DNA of 64,000 nucleotides from an uncultured Bacteroides sp. GTDB lineage: Bacteria > Bacteroidota > Bacteroidia > Bacteroidales > Bacteroidaceae. Positions within the stretch are counted from its first letter, which is position 1. Every line of letters starts with the position of its first letter. Position numbers and translations under genes: made by a program. Below, piece after piece: positions 34,593 through 43,752 of this stretch. The stretch lies in contig NZ_OY781099.1 of the NCBI RefSeq assembly GCF_963676325.1, positions 620,001 through 684,000 on the forward strand. Reading direction: 5' to 3'. Under the pieces are notes generated by a model. The model was not told the DNA's origin. It searched no databases and saw only the letters and a program-made list of their open reading frames with translations.

Positions 34593-36632
34593 TTAAAGTT
34601 GAGTTGTTTGTTTTTGATTGGTGCTTGCTGGCTGTTGTGTTACTTTTTTCAAAACAATCTGCTCATTGTTCTTATCTATTATGGTTCCCCAAAGCTGACG
34701 CAACGCACTATATTCATCTTTGGTATAAAGAATCCTGTTTAAATAGAACAGGTATCTTACCAGAAGCTGATTGTTTTCACATTTGATGTTGTAGATACAT
34801 GTGCATCCCTCGTTGTTCATGTTAATCTTAACAGGTTTCGGCATTTCTTCTACCTGATAACCGTCGGGGATAGTTAGAACACTTGTAAGTTTAAAAGTGT
34901 ACGGATAATCAAACTCAACAGGGAACTTACGTTCTTCTTTGGTAAATTGATTTTTAGTTAGATGTGGGAATATCATAGGATTAAGATAGATATGACCATC
35001 GTTGGATGTTGCTTCTTTGGTGAATGATAACTTTTCCTGTACACTGGAAGAAAAGCTGTTCAGGTCTTTAAAGGCGCATTCCTTTATTGAAATACCATCT
35101 TCGGATTCTGTCTTTTCAATAAATGCAGTGCTATCTTTTGCAGCCTTGAATGCTGCCCGGAAACCTGCAGCCTGCTCTCCGATATAGGAAACATTTCTTT
35201 CTCCTGTTATGACTCCTTCTGGAGTGATAGTCCCTGAGATAAGTGCATTGATAGAATGTCTGCCCACATTGGTCAGGTCTACCCAGCCTCCGGCTCCTTT
35301 GGGATTAAAAGTTCTTGCCCGGTCAACCATCAGTGCTGGTGGTAGTATGTTTATATCGCCATTCTTTACGGACCCGTCTAGATAAACTGTTGTGCTGTCT
35401 GTGTCATTGATTCCTACAATAAATGTAGTTAGCTTGTTTAGAGAAGGGTATGCGTAAGGAAGTCTTCCTTGATCTCTTCTACTCATCATTACAGGAAAGG
35501 CTTCTATTCCTGCATCCTTTAACATGCTAATCAATATAAAATTAATATCTGCATTGGTTCCTGTTCCGTTTTTGATGCTCTTTTTTATGTCTGTTTCAGT
35601 CAGACTGTATTTATCATTCCATGAAACTTTAGTTTTCAGATATTTATAGATAGTCCGGATTTTATCTTGTACAGATAGATTTGACAAATTTATGGTATGC
35701 ATCTCCTCTTTAAATGGATTTTTTATTTTGAGTGCCCCACCAAAGCTATCCTCTTTTTTAAGTAACTCGTCAATCTCATTCCAACTACTGGTGTAAGGTT
35801 TGTATAATGAATTAGGATATTGTGTTCCTTTTAGTTCAAAGCTTACCTGGCTTCGGAAATCATCCGGGCACCACACATTAGGTTCATCCTTCAGGGCTGG
35901 AAGGTCGTTTACAGTAAAGGTTAATTGTCTGCAGGAGCACGTCACATTCTGGAAATGGCCTTCGTCATCTTTAACGGTGAATGACTGATTGGAAGAGCCT
36001 TCTTCTGTTTTTATAGGTTCTGTACTTCTTGTTTCAATGCTAAATTTGAAATATTCAGGGATGCGAACTTCATACTTTCCATGAATTACAGGTATGCTTT
36101 GCTGAATAACCATATCGGAAAGAGAGTAATAAAACTCGGATATTAAATTGTACTTGTATTCTATTACTGTACCGGCTTTTACTGATGGAATGGTGAATTT
36201 TATTTGCTTATAGTTTTCATTGATTTTCTCTTCAAAGATATAACTCTTGTTCATCTTTGTTTTTATGACTTTCCCATTTTCTATATTATAAGCGTACGCT
36301 TCAATTCCTGAAACAGTTTCTTTTGATGAACCACTTTTTCCATTATTATAAAAAGGTATGGATATATTTGCATATTCAGTTCCTTCTGATTTAAGAATTT
36401 TAATTTTTGTTTCATGTCTGTATTCTATATCAAAACCATTTGCGCCATAGTTATAATCAACATCTGTGTTTTTGTAGATTGTGACTGCTGAAGCAGTTGT
36501 ATCTTTCTGATAGGATGTCATGTTGACTTCATCATTAGTAACTTTGCCGTATTTGAAATTGTATTCCTGAGCGGATAGATGAATAGCTGGCATTGCTATG
36601 AATAATAATAGTGTAGTTAAAATCTTTTTCAT
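34593..36632 (-). CDS. DUF3857/transglutaminase-fold protein, catalytic residues lost
   Basis: A 679-residue exported protein (signal peptide about 1-21, ending LSAQ) with a DUF3857 domain and a transglutaminase-like fold. Where the neighbour at 32675 has the catalytic Cys, this protein reads GTGTNADINFILISML, with Asn in the Cys place; the His position (NHV in the neighbour) reads TTF. The Asp-like YLDGS remains. This points to a binding rather than catalytic protein. It is a close paralog of the gene at 36701, with long shared stretches such as DGDINILPP-like and FPHLTKNQFTKEERK segments. It is the middle gene of a three-gene cluster. Confidence 0.8.
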   Translation of the reverse strand: MKKILTTLLLFIAMPAIHLSAQEYNFKYGKVTNDEVNMTSYQKDTTASAVTIYKNTDVDYNYGANGFDIEYRHETKIKILKSEGTEYANISIPFYNNGKSGSSKETVSGIEAYAYNIENGKVIKTKMNKSYIFEEKINENYKQIKFTIPSVKAGTVIEYKYNLISEFYYSLSDMVIQQSIPVIHGKYEVRIPEYFKFSIETRSTEPIKTEEGSSNQSFTVKDDEGHFQNVTCSCRQLTFTVNDLPALKDEPNVWCPDDFRSQVSFELKGTQYPNSLYKPYTSSWNEIDELLKKEDSFGGALKIKNPFKEEMHTINLSNLSVQDKIRTIYKYLKTKVSWNDKYSLTETDIKKSIKNGTGTNADINFILISMLKDAGIEAFPVMMSRRDQGRLPYAYPSLNKLTTFIVGINDTDSTTVYLDGSVKNGDINILPPALMVDRARTFNPKGAGGWVDLTNVGRHSINALISGTITPEGVITGERNVSYIGEQAAGFRAAFKAAKDSTAFIEKTESEDGISIKECAFKDLNSFSSSVQEKLSFTKEATSNDGHIYLNPMIFPHLTKNQFTKEERKFPVEFDYPYTFKLTSVLTIPDGYQVEEMPKPVKINMNNEGCTCIYNIKCENNQLLVRYLFYLNRILYTKDEYSALRQLWGTIIDKNNEQIVLKKVTQQPASTNQKQTTQL

Positions 36633-36700
36633 AAGATGGATTTATTATGTTTTTTGTTTAATGCATGATTTTTTGTTTTAAACAATATACTTCTTAATGG

Positions 36701-38737
36701 TTATAATTGGGATGTTTGTTTTTGTACCGTTGCTGGTTTTGACTCTGTCCTCTTTAATACAATCTGCTGATTGTTCTTGTCCACAATAATGCCCCAGAGC
36801 TTGCGCAGAGATGCATATTCTTCTTTGGAGTATTGGATCCTATTTAACGAGAAAGTGTACTTTACCTGAATCTGATTATCGGTAACCATAATATTGTACA
36901 CACAACTGCATGCATCCTTGTCCAGATTAATAATGGTAGGCTTGGGTATATCTTCCACCTGGTAACCGTTGGGTATGTTCAGAATAGTAGTGAGTTTAAA
37001 TACATAAGGATAATCAAACTCAACAGGTAGTTTACGTTCTTCTTTGGTAAATTGATTCTTTATTAAATGAGGGAAGATCATTGGATTCAGGTATATATGA
37101 TCTTCGTTAAAAGATACCTCCTTTGTGAACAATAGCTTTTCTTGTACACTGGAATTGAAAGAGTTGAGATTCTTAAATGAAGATTCTTTTATCGAAATTC
37201 CATCTTCTAATTCAGTTTTCTCAATAAATGCAGTACTGTCTTTAGCTTCATGATAAAAGCTACGAAAACCAGAAGCAAGTTCTCCTGCATAGGAGCTTGT
37301 TTTTTCTCCACTGATTACACCTTCAGGGGTAATAGAACCAGTGATAAGCGCAGTTACGTGGTTCTTGCCTATATTAGTCAGGTTCACCCAACTTCCTTTT
37401 CCATTTATATTATATGACCTTGCGCGATCTACCATAAGTACCGGGGGCAGGATATTTATATCTCCGTTATTAATGGATCCATCTAAATAAACAGTAGTAC
37501 TATCTGTGTCATGTATTCCTACAACAAATGTGTTTAGTTTATAGATGCTTGGAAATGTAACGGGAAGTCTTCCTTTATCTCGTTTGCTCATCATTACCGG
37601 AAAAGCTTCAATTGCGGCATCTTTTAACATGCTGATGAGTATAAAATTAATATCGGCATTACTTCCTGTTCCTTTTTTAATTGCTTTTTTTATATTATCT
37701 CCATAAAAACGATAGGTGCCATCCCAGGCTATTTTAGTTTTGATAAATTGAAATAGAGTGCGGATTTTCTCTGTGTTGGGTAAAGACATTATTTTTAAGG
37801 CTCGCATTTCTTCTCTGAAAGGATTTACCATGTTAAGTACTCCGCCAAAATCGTCTTCTTTTTTTAGATGTTCATCTATTTTTTCCCAGGAGCTGGTAAA
37901 AGGCTTATATTCTGAACCTGGAAAATTTGTGCCTTTTAATTCAAACGTTACTTTCGTGCGAAAATCATCGGGACACCAGATATTGGGCTCGTCTTTTATT
38001 GCCGGAAGATTAATGACCGTAAGAAAAATCCTCCGGCTGTTGAACCTTACGGAAAAACTTTGGCTGTGTTCATCTGTCCCATTTATAGCCTGAGGAACAA
38101 TTGATTCTGCTACATTGATTTTTTCCTGTCCTTTTAGCTCTGCATTAAAATCAAAAAACTGTGGAATCTGGATGTCATAGTTACTGTAAACTACAGGAAT
38201 ATCTTGCTGAAAGACACATTCTTCAATTTGATCAGGAAATCCTGACGTTAGTTTGTATTTATATTCTATTACAGTACCTTCTTTAACCGCCGGAATGGAG
38301 AATTTAATTTGTTTGTAGTAAGGGTTTATCCGTTCCTCAAAAATGTAACTTTTATCCATTTTTGTTTTCTTTATCTCTCCATTTTCCAGGTTATATGAGT
38401 ATGCTTCAATCTTTGATACAGATTCTTTTGGTGATTCGCTTTTACCGTTATCGTAAATGGGAACAGTTATATTTGCATATTCACTTCCTTCTGATTTTAA
38501 TATTTTTATTTTGCTCTCGTAATTATATTCGATTGTAAATTCGTTGCTACTGGTGTATTTATAATTGGCAATTATGTTCTTATATATTGTGACTGCTGTG
38601 GCTGTGGAATCTAACTTGCATGTTTTCATGTTAAGCTCATCGTTTGTTACCTTCCCATAGTTATAACTGAATTCCTGGGCGGATATAGAAGGAGATGATA
38701 ATATGAGGTATGATAATAAGATTAAAATATATTTCAT
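36701..38737 (-). CDS. DUF3857/transglutaminase-fold protein, paralog of 34593
   Basis: A 678-residue exported protein (signal peptide about 1-20, ending SISAQ), very similar along its full length to the gene at 34593, so the two come from a tandem duplication. The catalytic-Cys region reads GTGSNADINFILISML (Asn for Cys) and the His region reads LNTFVVGI. Conserved pieces include NEPN..WCPDDFR and FPHLIKNQFTKEERKLPVEFDYPY. It is the first gene of the cluster; upstream the minus strand shows TACCTTTA, a near -7 box, about 70 bases before the ATG. Function is unknown. Confidence 0.8.
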   Translation of the reverse strand: MKYILILLSYLILSSPSISAQEFSYNYGKVTNDELNMKTCKLDSTATAVTIYKNIIANYKYTSSNEFTIEYNYESKIKILKSEGSEYANITVPIYDNGKSESPKESVSKIEAYSYNLENGEIKKTKMDKSYIFEERINPYYKQIKFSIPAVKEGTVIEYKYKLTSGFPDQIEECVFQQDIPVVYSNYDIQIPQFFDFNAELKGQEKINVAESIVPQAINGTDEHSQSFSVRFNSRRIFLTVINLPAIKDEPNIWCPDDFRTKVTFELKGTNFPGSEYKPFTSSWEKIDEHLKKEDDFGGVLNMVNPFREEMRALKIMSLPNTEKIRTLFQFIKTKIAWDGTYRFYGDNIKKAIKKGTGSNADINFILISMLKDAAIEAFPVMMSKRDKGRLPVTFPSIYKLNTFVVGIHDTDSTTVYLDGSINNGDINILPPVLMVDRARSYNINGKGSWVNLTNIGKNHVTALITGSITPEGVISGEKTSSYAGELASGFRSFYHEAKDSTAFIEKTELEDGISIKESSFKNLNSFNSSVQEKLLFTKEVSFNEDHIYLNPMIFPHLIKNQFTKEERKLPVEFDYPYVFKLTTILNIPNGYQVEDIPKPTIINLDKDACSCVYNIMVTDNQIQVKYTFSLNRIQYSKEEYASLRKLWGIIVDKNNQQIVLKRTESKPATVQKQTSQL

Positions 38738-38900
38738 GTAAGATGTGTTAGTTATAGTTTAGGTGTAAATTGAATTTTGTGTTATTTTTGTTGTAAAGGT
38801 ATAACATATTTAAATAAATCAAAATATTCTATTGATTATTTTATGACATTTGATAAAAGAATTTAGTGCTCTTATTGAATAAATGAAAGAAAAGAATGTT

Positions 38901-39503
38901 TTACAACGAACAGAAGAATGTAACCAGGAAAGGAACGGAGAAGTCGGTCAGGCAACCATGAAAGATGGAGATAATAACAAAATCTTTTCCGCAGGATTGT
39001 GTGATAATGGGTAGGGTGGTATCCATGGTTGTTGCTCCTCCTACGGATATTGGAGCAAACTTCCCGAAATATTTCACCAAAATTGGAGCGCATAACAGAG
39101 CTGCAATTTCCCTCATTATATTGCATAATAAGGCAATAGTACCCAATTCTGCACCCCGGTATTCTGTAATGATGATGCTTGAGAGGGAATAGTAGCCCAA
39201 TCCGGAACCCACAGCGCAGCAATCGCTTATGGAACGATTGGAAAGAAAAAAGGAAGCGATAATACATCCTGCTATTGTGCCCAGAATTGTCATTATTGGT
39301 AGCAGGGCATGGCGTAGATTTAGCTGCCTGAAGTTTCTCAGTGTATTTGAATCGCTACCAACGCTTATGCCGACAAAGAACATTAATCCACAGAGAGCGT
39401 AAAAACTTATATTTGCATGAATAAGGCTTGATGGCAGAAGATTGTAGTGGCTAACAATGATGCCAAGTATAAAGAAACCTACGATGGTAAGACTTCCCTT
39501 CAT
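38901..39503 (-). CDS. lysO: LysO-family transporter, C-terminal half protein
   Basis: A 200-residue membrane protein of about five to six hydrophobic spans. It carries the LysO (DUF340) core: VGSGLGYYSLSSIIITE, GAELGTIALLCNIMREI and ISVGGATTMDTTLPIITQ. LysO exports L-lysine and toxic analogues across the inner membrane. In enterobacteria LysO is one protein; here the N-terminal part is a separate gene whose stop overlaps this start (ATGA at 39500-39503), so the two are surely translated together and probably form one transporter. The name rests on these motifs; the substrate is inferred from the family. Confidence 0.85.
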   Translation of the reverse strand: MKGSLTIVGFFILGIIVSHYNLLPSSLIHANISFYALCGLMFFVGISVGSDSNTLRNFRQLNLRHALLPIMTILGTIAGCIIASFFLSNRSISDCCAVGSGLGYYSLSSIIITEYRGAELGTIALLCNIMREIAALLCAPILVKYFGKFAPISVGGATTMDTTLPIITQSCGKDFVIISIFHGCLTDFSVPFLVTFFCSL

Positions 39504-39793
39504 CTTTTTCCTCCTTTTTTATACTTGTTCATTGAAATATAACGCCACAGTGCCCAGGATGTCAGAATGCTTCCGGTAGTTCCGGCAATCATAATTAAAA
39601 AAGCTTCCAGCCCGAAGGTATAAATACCTTTGATTAGTCTCTCGTTGCCTCCAACTTCCATGCCAAGCAGGAAGAGAAGTAGCCAGATAAATCCTTTAAC
39701 GATATGACCTACGACTCCTGTATTCTTATTACGTAATCTATACCCAATGAAGATTCCCGAAGCTATAAATAGTATGATTGTAATGACGAACAT
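39500..39793 (-). CDS. LysO-family transporter, N-terminal half protein
   Basis: A 97-residue membrane protein with about three hydrophobic spans (roughly 2-15, 30-46 and 58-80) and the stretch FIWLLLFLLGMEVGGNERLIKG, which matches the N-terminal half of LysO. It overlaps the next gene by 4 bases and starts 16 bases after the hemW stop, making a hemW-lysO(N)-lysO(C) operon. Confidence 0.82.
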   Translation of the reverse strand: MFVITIILFIASGIFIGYRLRNKNTGVVGHIVKGFIWLLLFLLGMEVGGNERLIKGIYTFGLEAFLIMIAGTTGSILTSWALWRYISMNKYKKGGKR

Positions 39794-39809
39794 CGTTTTT
39801 CTTTTTTTA

Positions 39810-40943
39810 TTAATCTTCCACCCAAAGGAGGTCGCTCATAATGCCATCCGACGTAAAAATTCCTTCTTTGCTAAGGTAAAGGGTGTTGTTTCGTAATTCA
39901 AGTTTTCCGGTGTTAAGATATGATTGTGCATTTTCAAGGCAATATTGTTCCAGTTCGGTACCAAATTCTTCCTTTAATCTACTCAGAGACAATCCCCACA
40001 TGGTGCGTAGAGATGTAATAACAAAGTCGTTATAGCGGGTTGCGTTGCTCAACTCTTCTATTTCAATAGCAGGGATACCTTTTTCTATTCCTTCTATATA
40101 TTGATCAAGTGAGGATACATTCCATTGTCGTGTATTTCCGTCAAAGGAATGTGCAGAAGGTCCGCAGCCCAGATACTTTTTACCAGTCCAATAGCTGGAA
40201 TTGTGCTGGGAATACTTGTCGGGCTGGCAGAAATTGGAAATCTCATAATGCTGAAATCCTGCCTGTGTAAGCTGTTCTATCATCATGGCGAAGAAATCAA
40301 CGCTCGAATCTTCGTCTACCTCTTCCACTTTATGTTTAAGTAGCATTTCATAGAGTGGCGTTCCTTCTTCATATATCAGATGATAAGCAGAAATATGTTC
40401 CACGTTGAGGCTGACAGCTTGTTCCAAATCGGCTTTCCAACTCTCCGGAGTTTCTCCCGGCAAACCGTACATCAGGTCAATACTTATATTCTGGAATCCA
40501 GCCAATCGGCATTCTTTTACTGCCCTGATAGCTTGGTCGGCTGTGTGTCTCCGCTTTAGTAGCCGCAATGTCTGTTCATTGAACGTTTGTATGCCAATGC
40601 TGATGCGGTTAAAAGGCAGGGCAGACAACTCTTTTATATATTCCGGAGTCAGATCATCGGGATTAGCCTCGAGTGTAATCTCGCGGCACTGCTCCAGATT
40701 ATATTCTTTCTCAATGACGCCGAATATCTTTTCAAAATCCTCACGGGATAGTTGTGAAGGAGTTCCGCCTCCAAAGTAAATAGTTTCCACCGGTTCATCT
40801 CCCAAATAAGACTTTCGTTGCTGCAGTTCCTTGCAAAGCGCAGAAACATAACGATCTTTAGTCTCACTTCTGGTGGTGGAGTAGAAATCGCAATAGATGC
40901 AACGGGTCTTGCAAAAAGGGATATGTAGGTAGATGCCAGCCAT
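39810..40943 (-). CDS. hemW: Radical SAM heme chaperone HemW
   Basis: A 377-residue radical SAM protein (HemN-like). The iron-sulfur motif CKTRCIYCDFYS (about 11-22) follows IYLHIPF; TIYFGGGTPSQL, TLEANPDDLTPEYI and ISIGIQTFNEQTLRLLKRRH are family hallmarks. HemW binds heme and hands it to acceptor proteins; it is often misnamed coproporphyrinogen oxidase. The ATG at 40943 (MAGIYLHIPFC) is chosen because it is the family start and the longer frame begins in the promoter box. Confidence 0.9.
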   Translation of the reverse strand: MAGIYLHIPFCKTRCIYCDFYSTTRSETKDRYVSALCKELQQRKSYLGDEPVETIYFGGGTPSQLSREDFEKIFGVIEKEYNLEQCREITLEANPDDLTPEYIKELSALPFNRISIGIQTFNEQTLRLLKRRHTADQAIRAVKECRLAGFQNISIDLMYGLPGETPESWKADLEQAVSLNVEHISAYHLIYEEGTPLYEMLLKHKVEEVDEDSSVDFFAMMIEQLTQAGFQHYEISNFCQPDKYSQHNSSYWTGKKYLGCGPSAHSFDGNTRQWNVSSLDQYIEGIEKGIPAIEIEELSNATRYNDFVITSLRTMWGLSLSRLKEEFGTELEQYCLENAQSYLNTGKLELRNNTLYLSKEGIFTSDGIMSDLLWVED

Positions 40944-40964
40944 GCTTTTTTTTGTTTTGGTATA

Positions 40965-40972
40965 CAAAAGTA
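40965..40972 (-). promoter_or_regulatory. -7 box of the hemW promoter
   Basis: Reverse-strand TACTTTTG matches TAnnTTTG, 21 bases before the ATG at 40943. Confidence 0.6.
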
Positions 40973-41078
40973 AGGGTTATTTGGTAAAACTGATTCATTA
41001 ACGGGCTAATTAAGTTTTATATAAAGGATAATTAAAGAATTTGAGGCCGGGGATAAGCGGTTTATACAAAATATATTC

Positions 41079-41168
41079 TTATTTAGACCTACTTGTTTAT
41101 AGATTAAGCTATAGTGCTAAATTATTTTAAGAGTAGAGTGTTTTTATTTATAGCGTAGGTCTGAATAA
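41079..41168. repeat. Inverted repeat in the fusA2 upstream region
   Basis: TTATTTAGACCTAC (41079-41092) and GTAGGTCTGAATAA (41155-41168) pair in 13 of 14 positions across 62 bases; the interior has a smaller TATAG/CTATA pairing. It lies in the 390-base gap (40944-41332) between hemW and the EF-G paralog, which otherwise shows a weak promoter (TATAATTTG at 41264-41272) and no gene. Confidence 0.6.
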
Positions 41169-41332
41169 TAACTATTCAATATAAAGATCTTTAACCATGC
41201 AGTTGTGTTGAATAACATAATTGTCTAACACTGATAAATAATTGGTTTTTAACTTATTAATTTATAATTTGCGCTCCACATAAAAGGTATGCGAGGAACA
41301 TATCCGAGTTAATAATTTAAATCTTATATATT

Positions 41333-43492
41333 ATGAAGGTATATCAGACTAATGAAATTAAGAACATTGCCTTGTTAGGAAGTTCTGGCTCTGGGAAAAC
41401 CACTCTCGTTGAAGCGATGCTATTCGAGAGTGGTATTATAAAACGTAGAGGAAGCATCGCCGCAAAAAACACAGTTAGTGATTACTTTCCGGTAGAACAG
41501 GAGTATGGCTATTCTGTGTTTTCTACTGTCTTCCATACCGAATGGAACGGGAAAAAGCTGAATATGATTGATTGTCCTGGTTCGGACGACTTTATTGGTG
41601 GCGCTGTTACGGCATTGAATGTTACAGATACTGCTATTATTCTGATAAACGGACAGTATGGCGTTGAGGTTGGCACACAAAACCATTTCCGCTATACCGA
41701 AAAATTTGAAAAACCCGTAATCTTCCTGGTTAATCAACTTGATAATGAAAAGTGTGATTATGATAACCTCCTCGAACAACTGAAAGATGCTTATGGCCCA
41801 AAAGTGGTGCCTATTCAATATCCCTTAGCCTGCGGTTCAGGCTTTAACTCTCTTATCGATGTCCTTTTGATGAAGAAATATACGTGGAAACCCGAAGGTG
41901 GAACTCCCACTATAGAAGATATTCCAGCTGAAGAGATGGATAAGGCTATGGCTATGCATAAAGTGTTGGTTGAAGCTGCAGCAGAAAATGACGAAAGCTT
42001 AATGGAGAAGTTCTTTGAACAGGAAACTTTGGAAGCAGATGAAATGCGTATGGGTATCCGTGAAGGATTGGTAACGCGTAGTATCTTTCCGGTTTTCTGT
42101 GTATGTGCCGGAAAAGACATGGGAGTTCGTCGATTGATGGAATTCCTTGGAAATGTGGTACCTTATGTTTCTGATATGCCTAAAGTAACGAATACAGAAG
42201 GAAAAGAAATTGCACCGGATGTTAATAGACCAACTTCTCTTTATTTCTTTAAAACAAGCGTGGAACCACACATTGGTGAAGTTTCCTATTTTAAAGTAAT
42301 GAGTGGAAAAATAAAAGAAGGAGATGATCTTACAAATGCAGACAGGGGATCAAAGGAAAGAATAGCTCAGATGTTTGTTGTTGCCGGAGGCAACCGTATA
42401 AAAGTTGAAGAGCTTCAGGCCGGAGATATTGGCGCTACTGTGAAGCTGAAAGATGTAAAAACGGGAAATACCTTGAACGGCAAAGATTGCGATAACAAGT
42501 TTAACTTTATTAAATTCCCGAACTCCAGATATACCCGGGCTATAAAACCGGTAAATGAGGCGGATACAGAAAAAATGATGAGCATCCTTAACCGTATGCG
42601 CGAAGAAGATCCTACATGGGTTGTTGAACAATCAAAGGAACTAAAGCAAACTTTGGTGCATAGTCAGGGAGAATTCCATCTGCGTACACTGAAATGGCGT
42701 CTGGAAAACAATGAAAAGTTGATGATTAAATTTGAGGAACCAAAGATTCCTTATCGGGAAACTATTACAAAAGCTGCCCGTGCAGATTATCGGCATAAGA
42801 AACAATCCGGAGGCGCCGGTCAGTTTGGTGAGGTTCATCTGATTGTAGAACCTTATAAAGAAGGGATGCCTGTGCCCGATACATATAAGTTCAACGGACA
42901 AGAGTTTAAAATCTCAGTAAAAGGAACTGAAGAAATCTCATTGGATTGGGGTGGTAAATTAGTCTTCATTAACAGCATCGTTGGCGGATCTATTGATACC
43001 CGGTTTATGCCTGCAATCTTAAAAGGAATTATGTCCAGAATAGAGCAAGGTCCACTTACCGGATCTTATGCCCGTGATGTTCGGGTTATTGTTTATGAAG
43101 GTAAGATGCACCCGGTAGATTCAAATGAAATATCCTTTATGCTTGCCGGTCGTAATGCATTCAGTGAAGCATTTAAGAATGCCGGACCAAAGATTCTGGA
43201 ACCAATTTATGATGTCGAAGTATTTGTTCCCAGTGATAGAATGGGTGATGTAATGGGAGATCTTCAAGGACGCCGTGCTATGATTATGGGAATGAGCAGT
43301 GAAAAAGGATTTGAAAAGCTGGTAGCTAAAGTGCCATTGAAAGAGATGTCTTCTTATTCAACTTCATTAAGTTCACTTACTGGTGGAAGAGCTTCGTTCA
43401 TTATGAAATTCTCAAGTTATGAACTTGTTCCGGCAGATGTTCAGGATAAGTTAGTCAAAGAATTTGAAGCAAAACAAGTAAAAGAGGAATAG
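41333..43492 (+). CDS. fusA2: Elongation factor G paralog (EF-G2 type)
   Basis: A 719-residue protein with the five-domain EF-G layout: G domain about 1-270, domain II about 290-380, then domains III-V to the end (for example SGGAGQFGEVHLIVEP and MLAGRNAFSEAFKNAGPKILEP). The nucleotide motifs differ from ordinary EF-G: P-loop GSSGSGKTT (16-24), DCPGSDDF in place of DTPGHVDF (the catalytic His is Ser), and NQLD in place of NKMD. From memory, a Bacteroides EF-G paralog of this kind was described as lacking GTPase activity and being needed for gut colonization. It is followed by the rprX-rprY pair after its own terminator. Confidence 0.88.
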   Translation: MKVYQTNEIKNIALLGSSGSGKTTLVEAMLFESGIIKRRGSIAAKNTVSDYFPVEQEYGYSVFSTVFHTEWNGKKLNMIDCPGSDDFIGGAVTALNVTDTAIILINGQYGVEVGTQNHFRYTEKFEKPVIFLVNQLDNEKCDYDNLLEQLKDAYGPKVVPIQYPLACGSGFNSLIDVLLMKKYTWKPEGGTPTIEDIPAEEMDKAMAMHKVLVEAAAENDESLMEKFFEQETLEADEMRMGIREGLVTRSIFPVFCVCAGKDMGVRRLMEFLGNVVPYVSDMPKVTNTEGKEIAPDVNRPTSLYFFKTSVEPHIGEVSYFKVMSGKIKEGDDLTNADRGSKERIAQMFVVAGGNRIKVEELQAGDIGATVKLKDVKTGNTLNGKDCDNKFNFIKFPNSRYTRAIKPVNEADTEKMMSILNRMREEDPTWVVEQSKELKQTLVHSQGEFHLRTLKWRLENNEKLMIKFEEPKIPYRETITKAARADYRHKKQSGGAGQFGEVHLIVEPYKEGMPVPDTYKFNGQEFKISVKGTEEISLDWGGKLVFINSIVGGSIDTRFMPAILKGIMSRIEQGPLTGSYARDVRVIVYEGKMHPVDSNEISFMLAGRNAFSEAFKNAGPKILEPIYDVEVFVPSDRMGDVMGDLQGRRAMIMGMSSEKGFEKLVAKVPLKEMSSYSTSLSSLTGGRASFIMKFSSYELVPADVQDKLVKEFEAKQVKEE

Positions 43493-43516
43493 ATTAATTT
43501 TTGTATTTTGAAAGAT

Positions 43517-43554
43517 AAAAGTCGCCAATCATCTGAATTTGGCGACTTTTTTTT
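43517..43554 (+). terminator. Intrinsic terminator of the EF-G paralog gene
   Basis: AAAAGTCGCCAA (43517-43528) pairs with TTGGCGACTTTT (43539-43550), and the T-tract continues to 43554. Confidence 0.88.
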
Positions 43555-43607
43555 AACAGACTTTGATATTTATATGGTTTTTTGTAGTTAAACACTTAAT
43601 TTTATAT

Positions 43608-43615
43608 TATTTTTG
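43608..43615 (+). promoter_or_regulatory. -7 box of the rprX promoter
   Basis: TATTTTTG matches TAnnTTTG, with TTTG at 43581-43584 upstream (23-base spacing). The leader would be about 130 bases. Confidence 0.6.
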
Positions 43616-43689
43616 CAACTATATTAGCACTTTTTTTGTTATAATAAACAAATTATTAAATAAAACGTGCAGTTCGGTTAATAATAGAC

Positions 43690-43727
43690 AACACTCAGTT
43701 AAAACAGGTTAATCTGTTTTGAGTGTT
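43690..43727 (+). promoter_or_regulatory. Hairpin in the rprX 5' UTR
   Basis: AACACTCA...AAAACAG (43690-43707) pairs with CTGTTTTGAGTGTT (43714-43727) with a small bulge. It sits 25 bases before the rprX ATG and has no T-run, so it is more likely a 5' UTR element or operator than a terminator. Confidence 0.45.
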
Positions 43728-43752
43728 AATTTAGGTATGTTAAATTTGTTGT

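Noticed and set aside
38872..39267. 131-residue open frame on the minus strand overlapping the LysO C-terminal gene
   Set aside because: It is a frame-shifted shadow of the well-supported LysO gene and has no family features.
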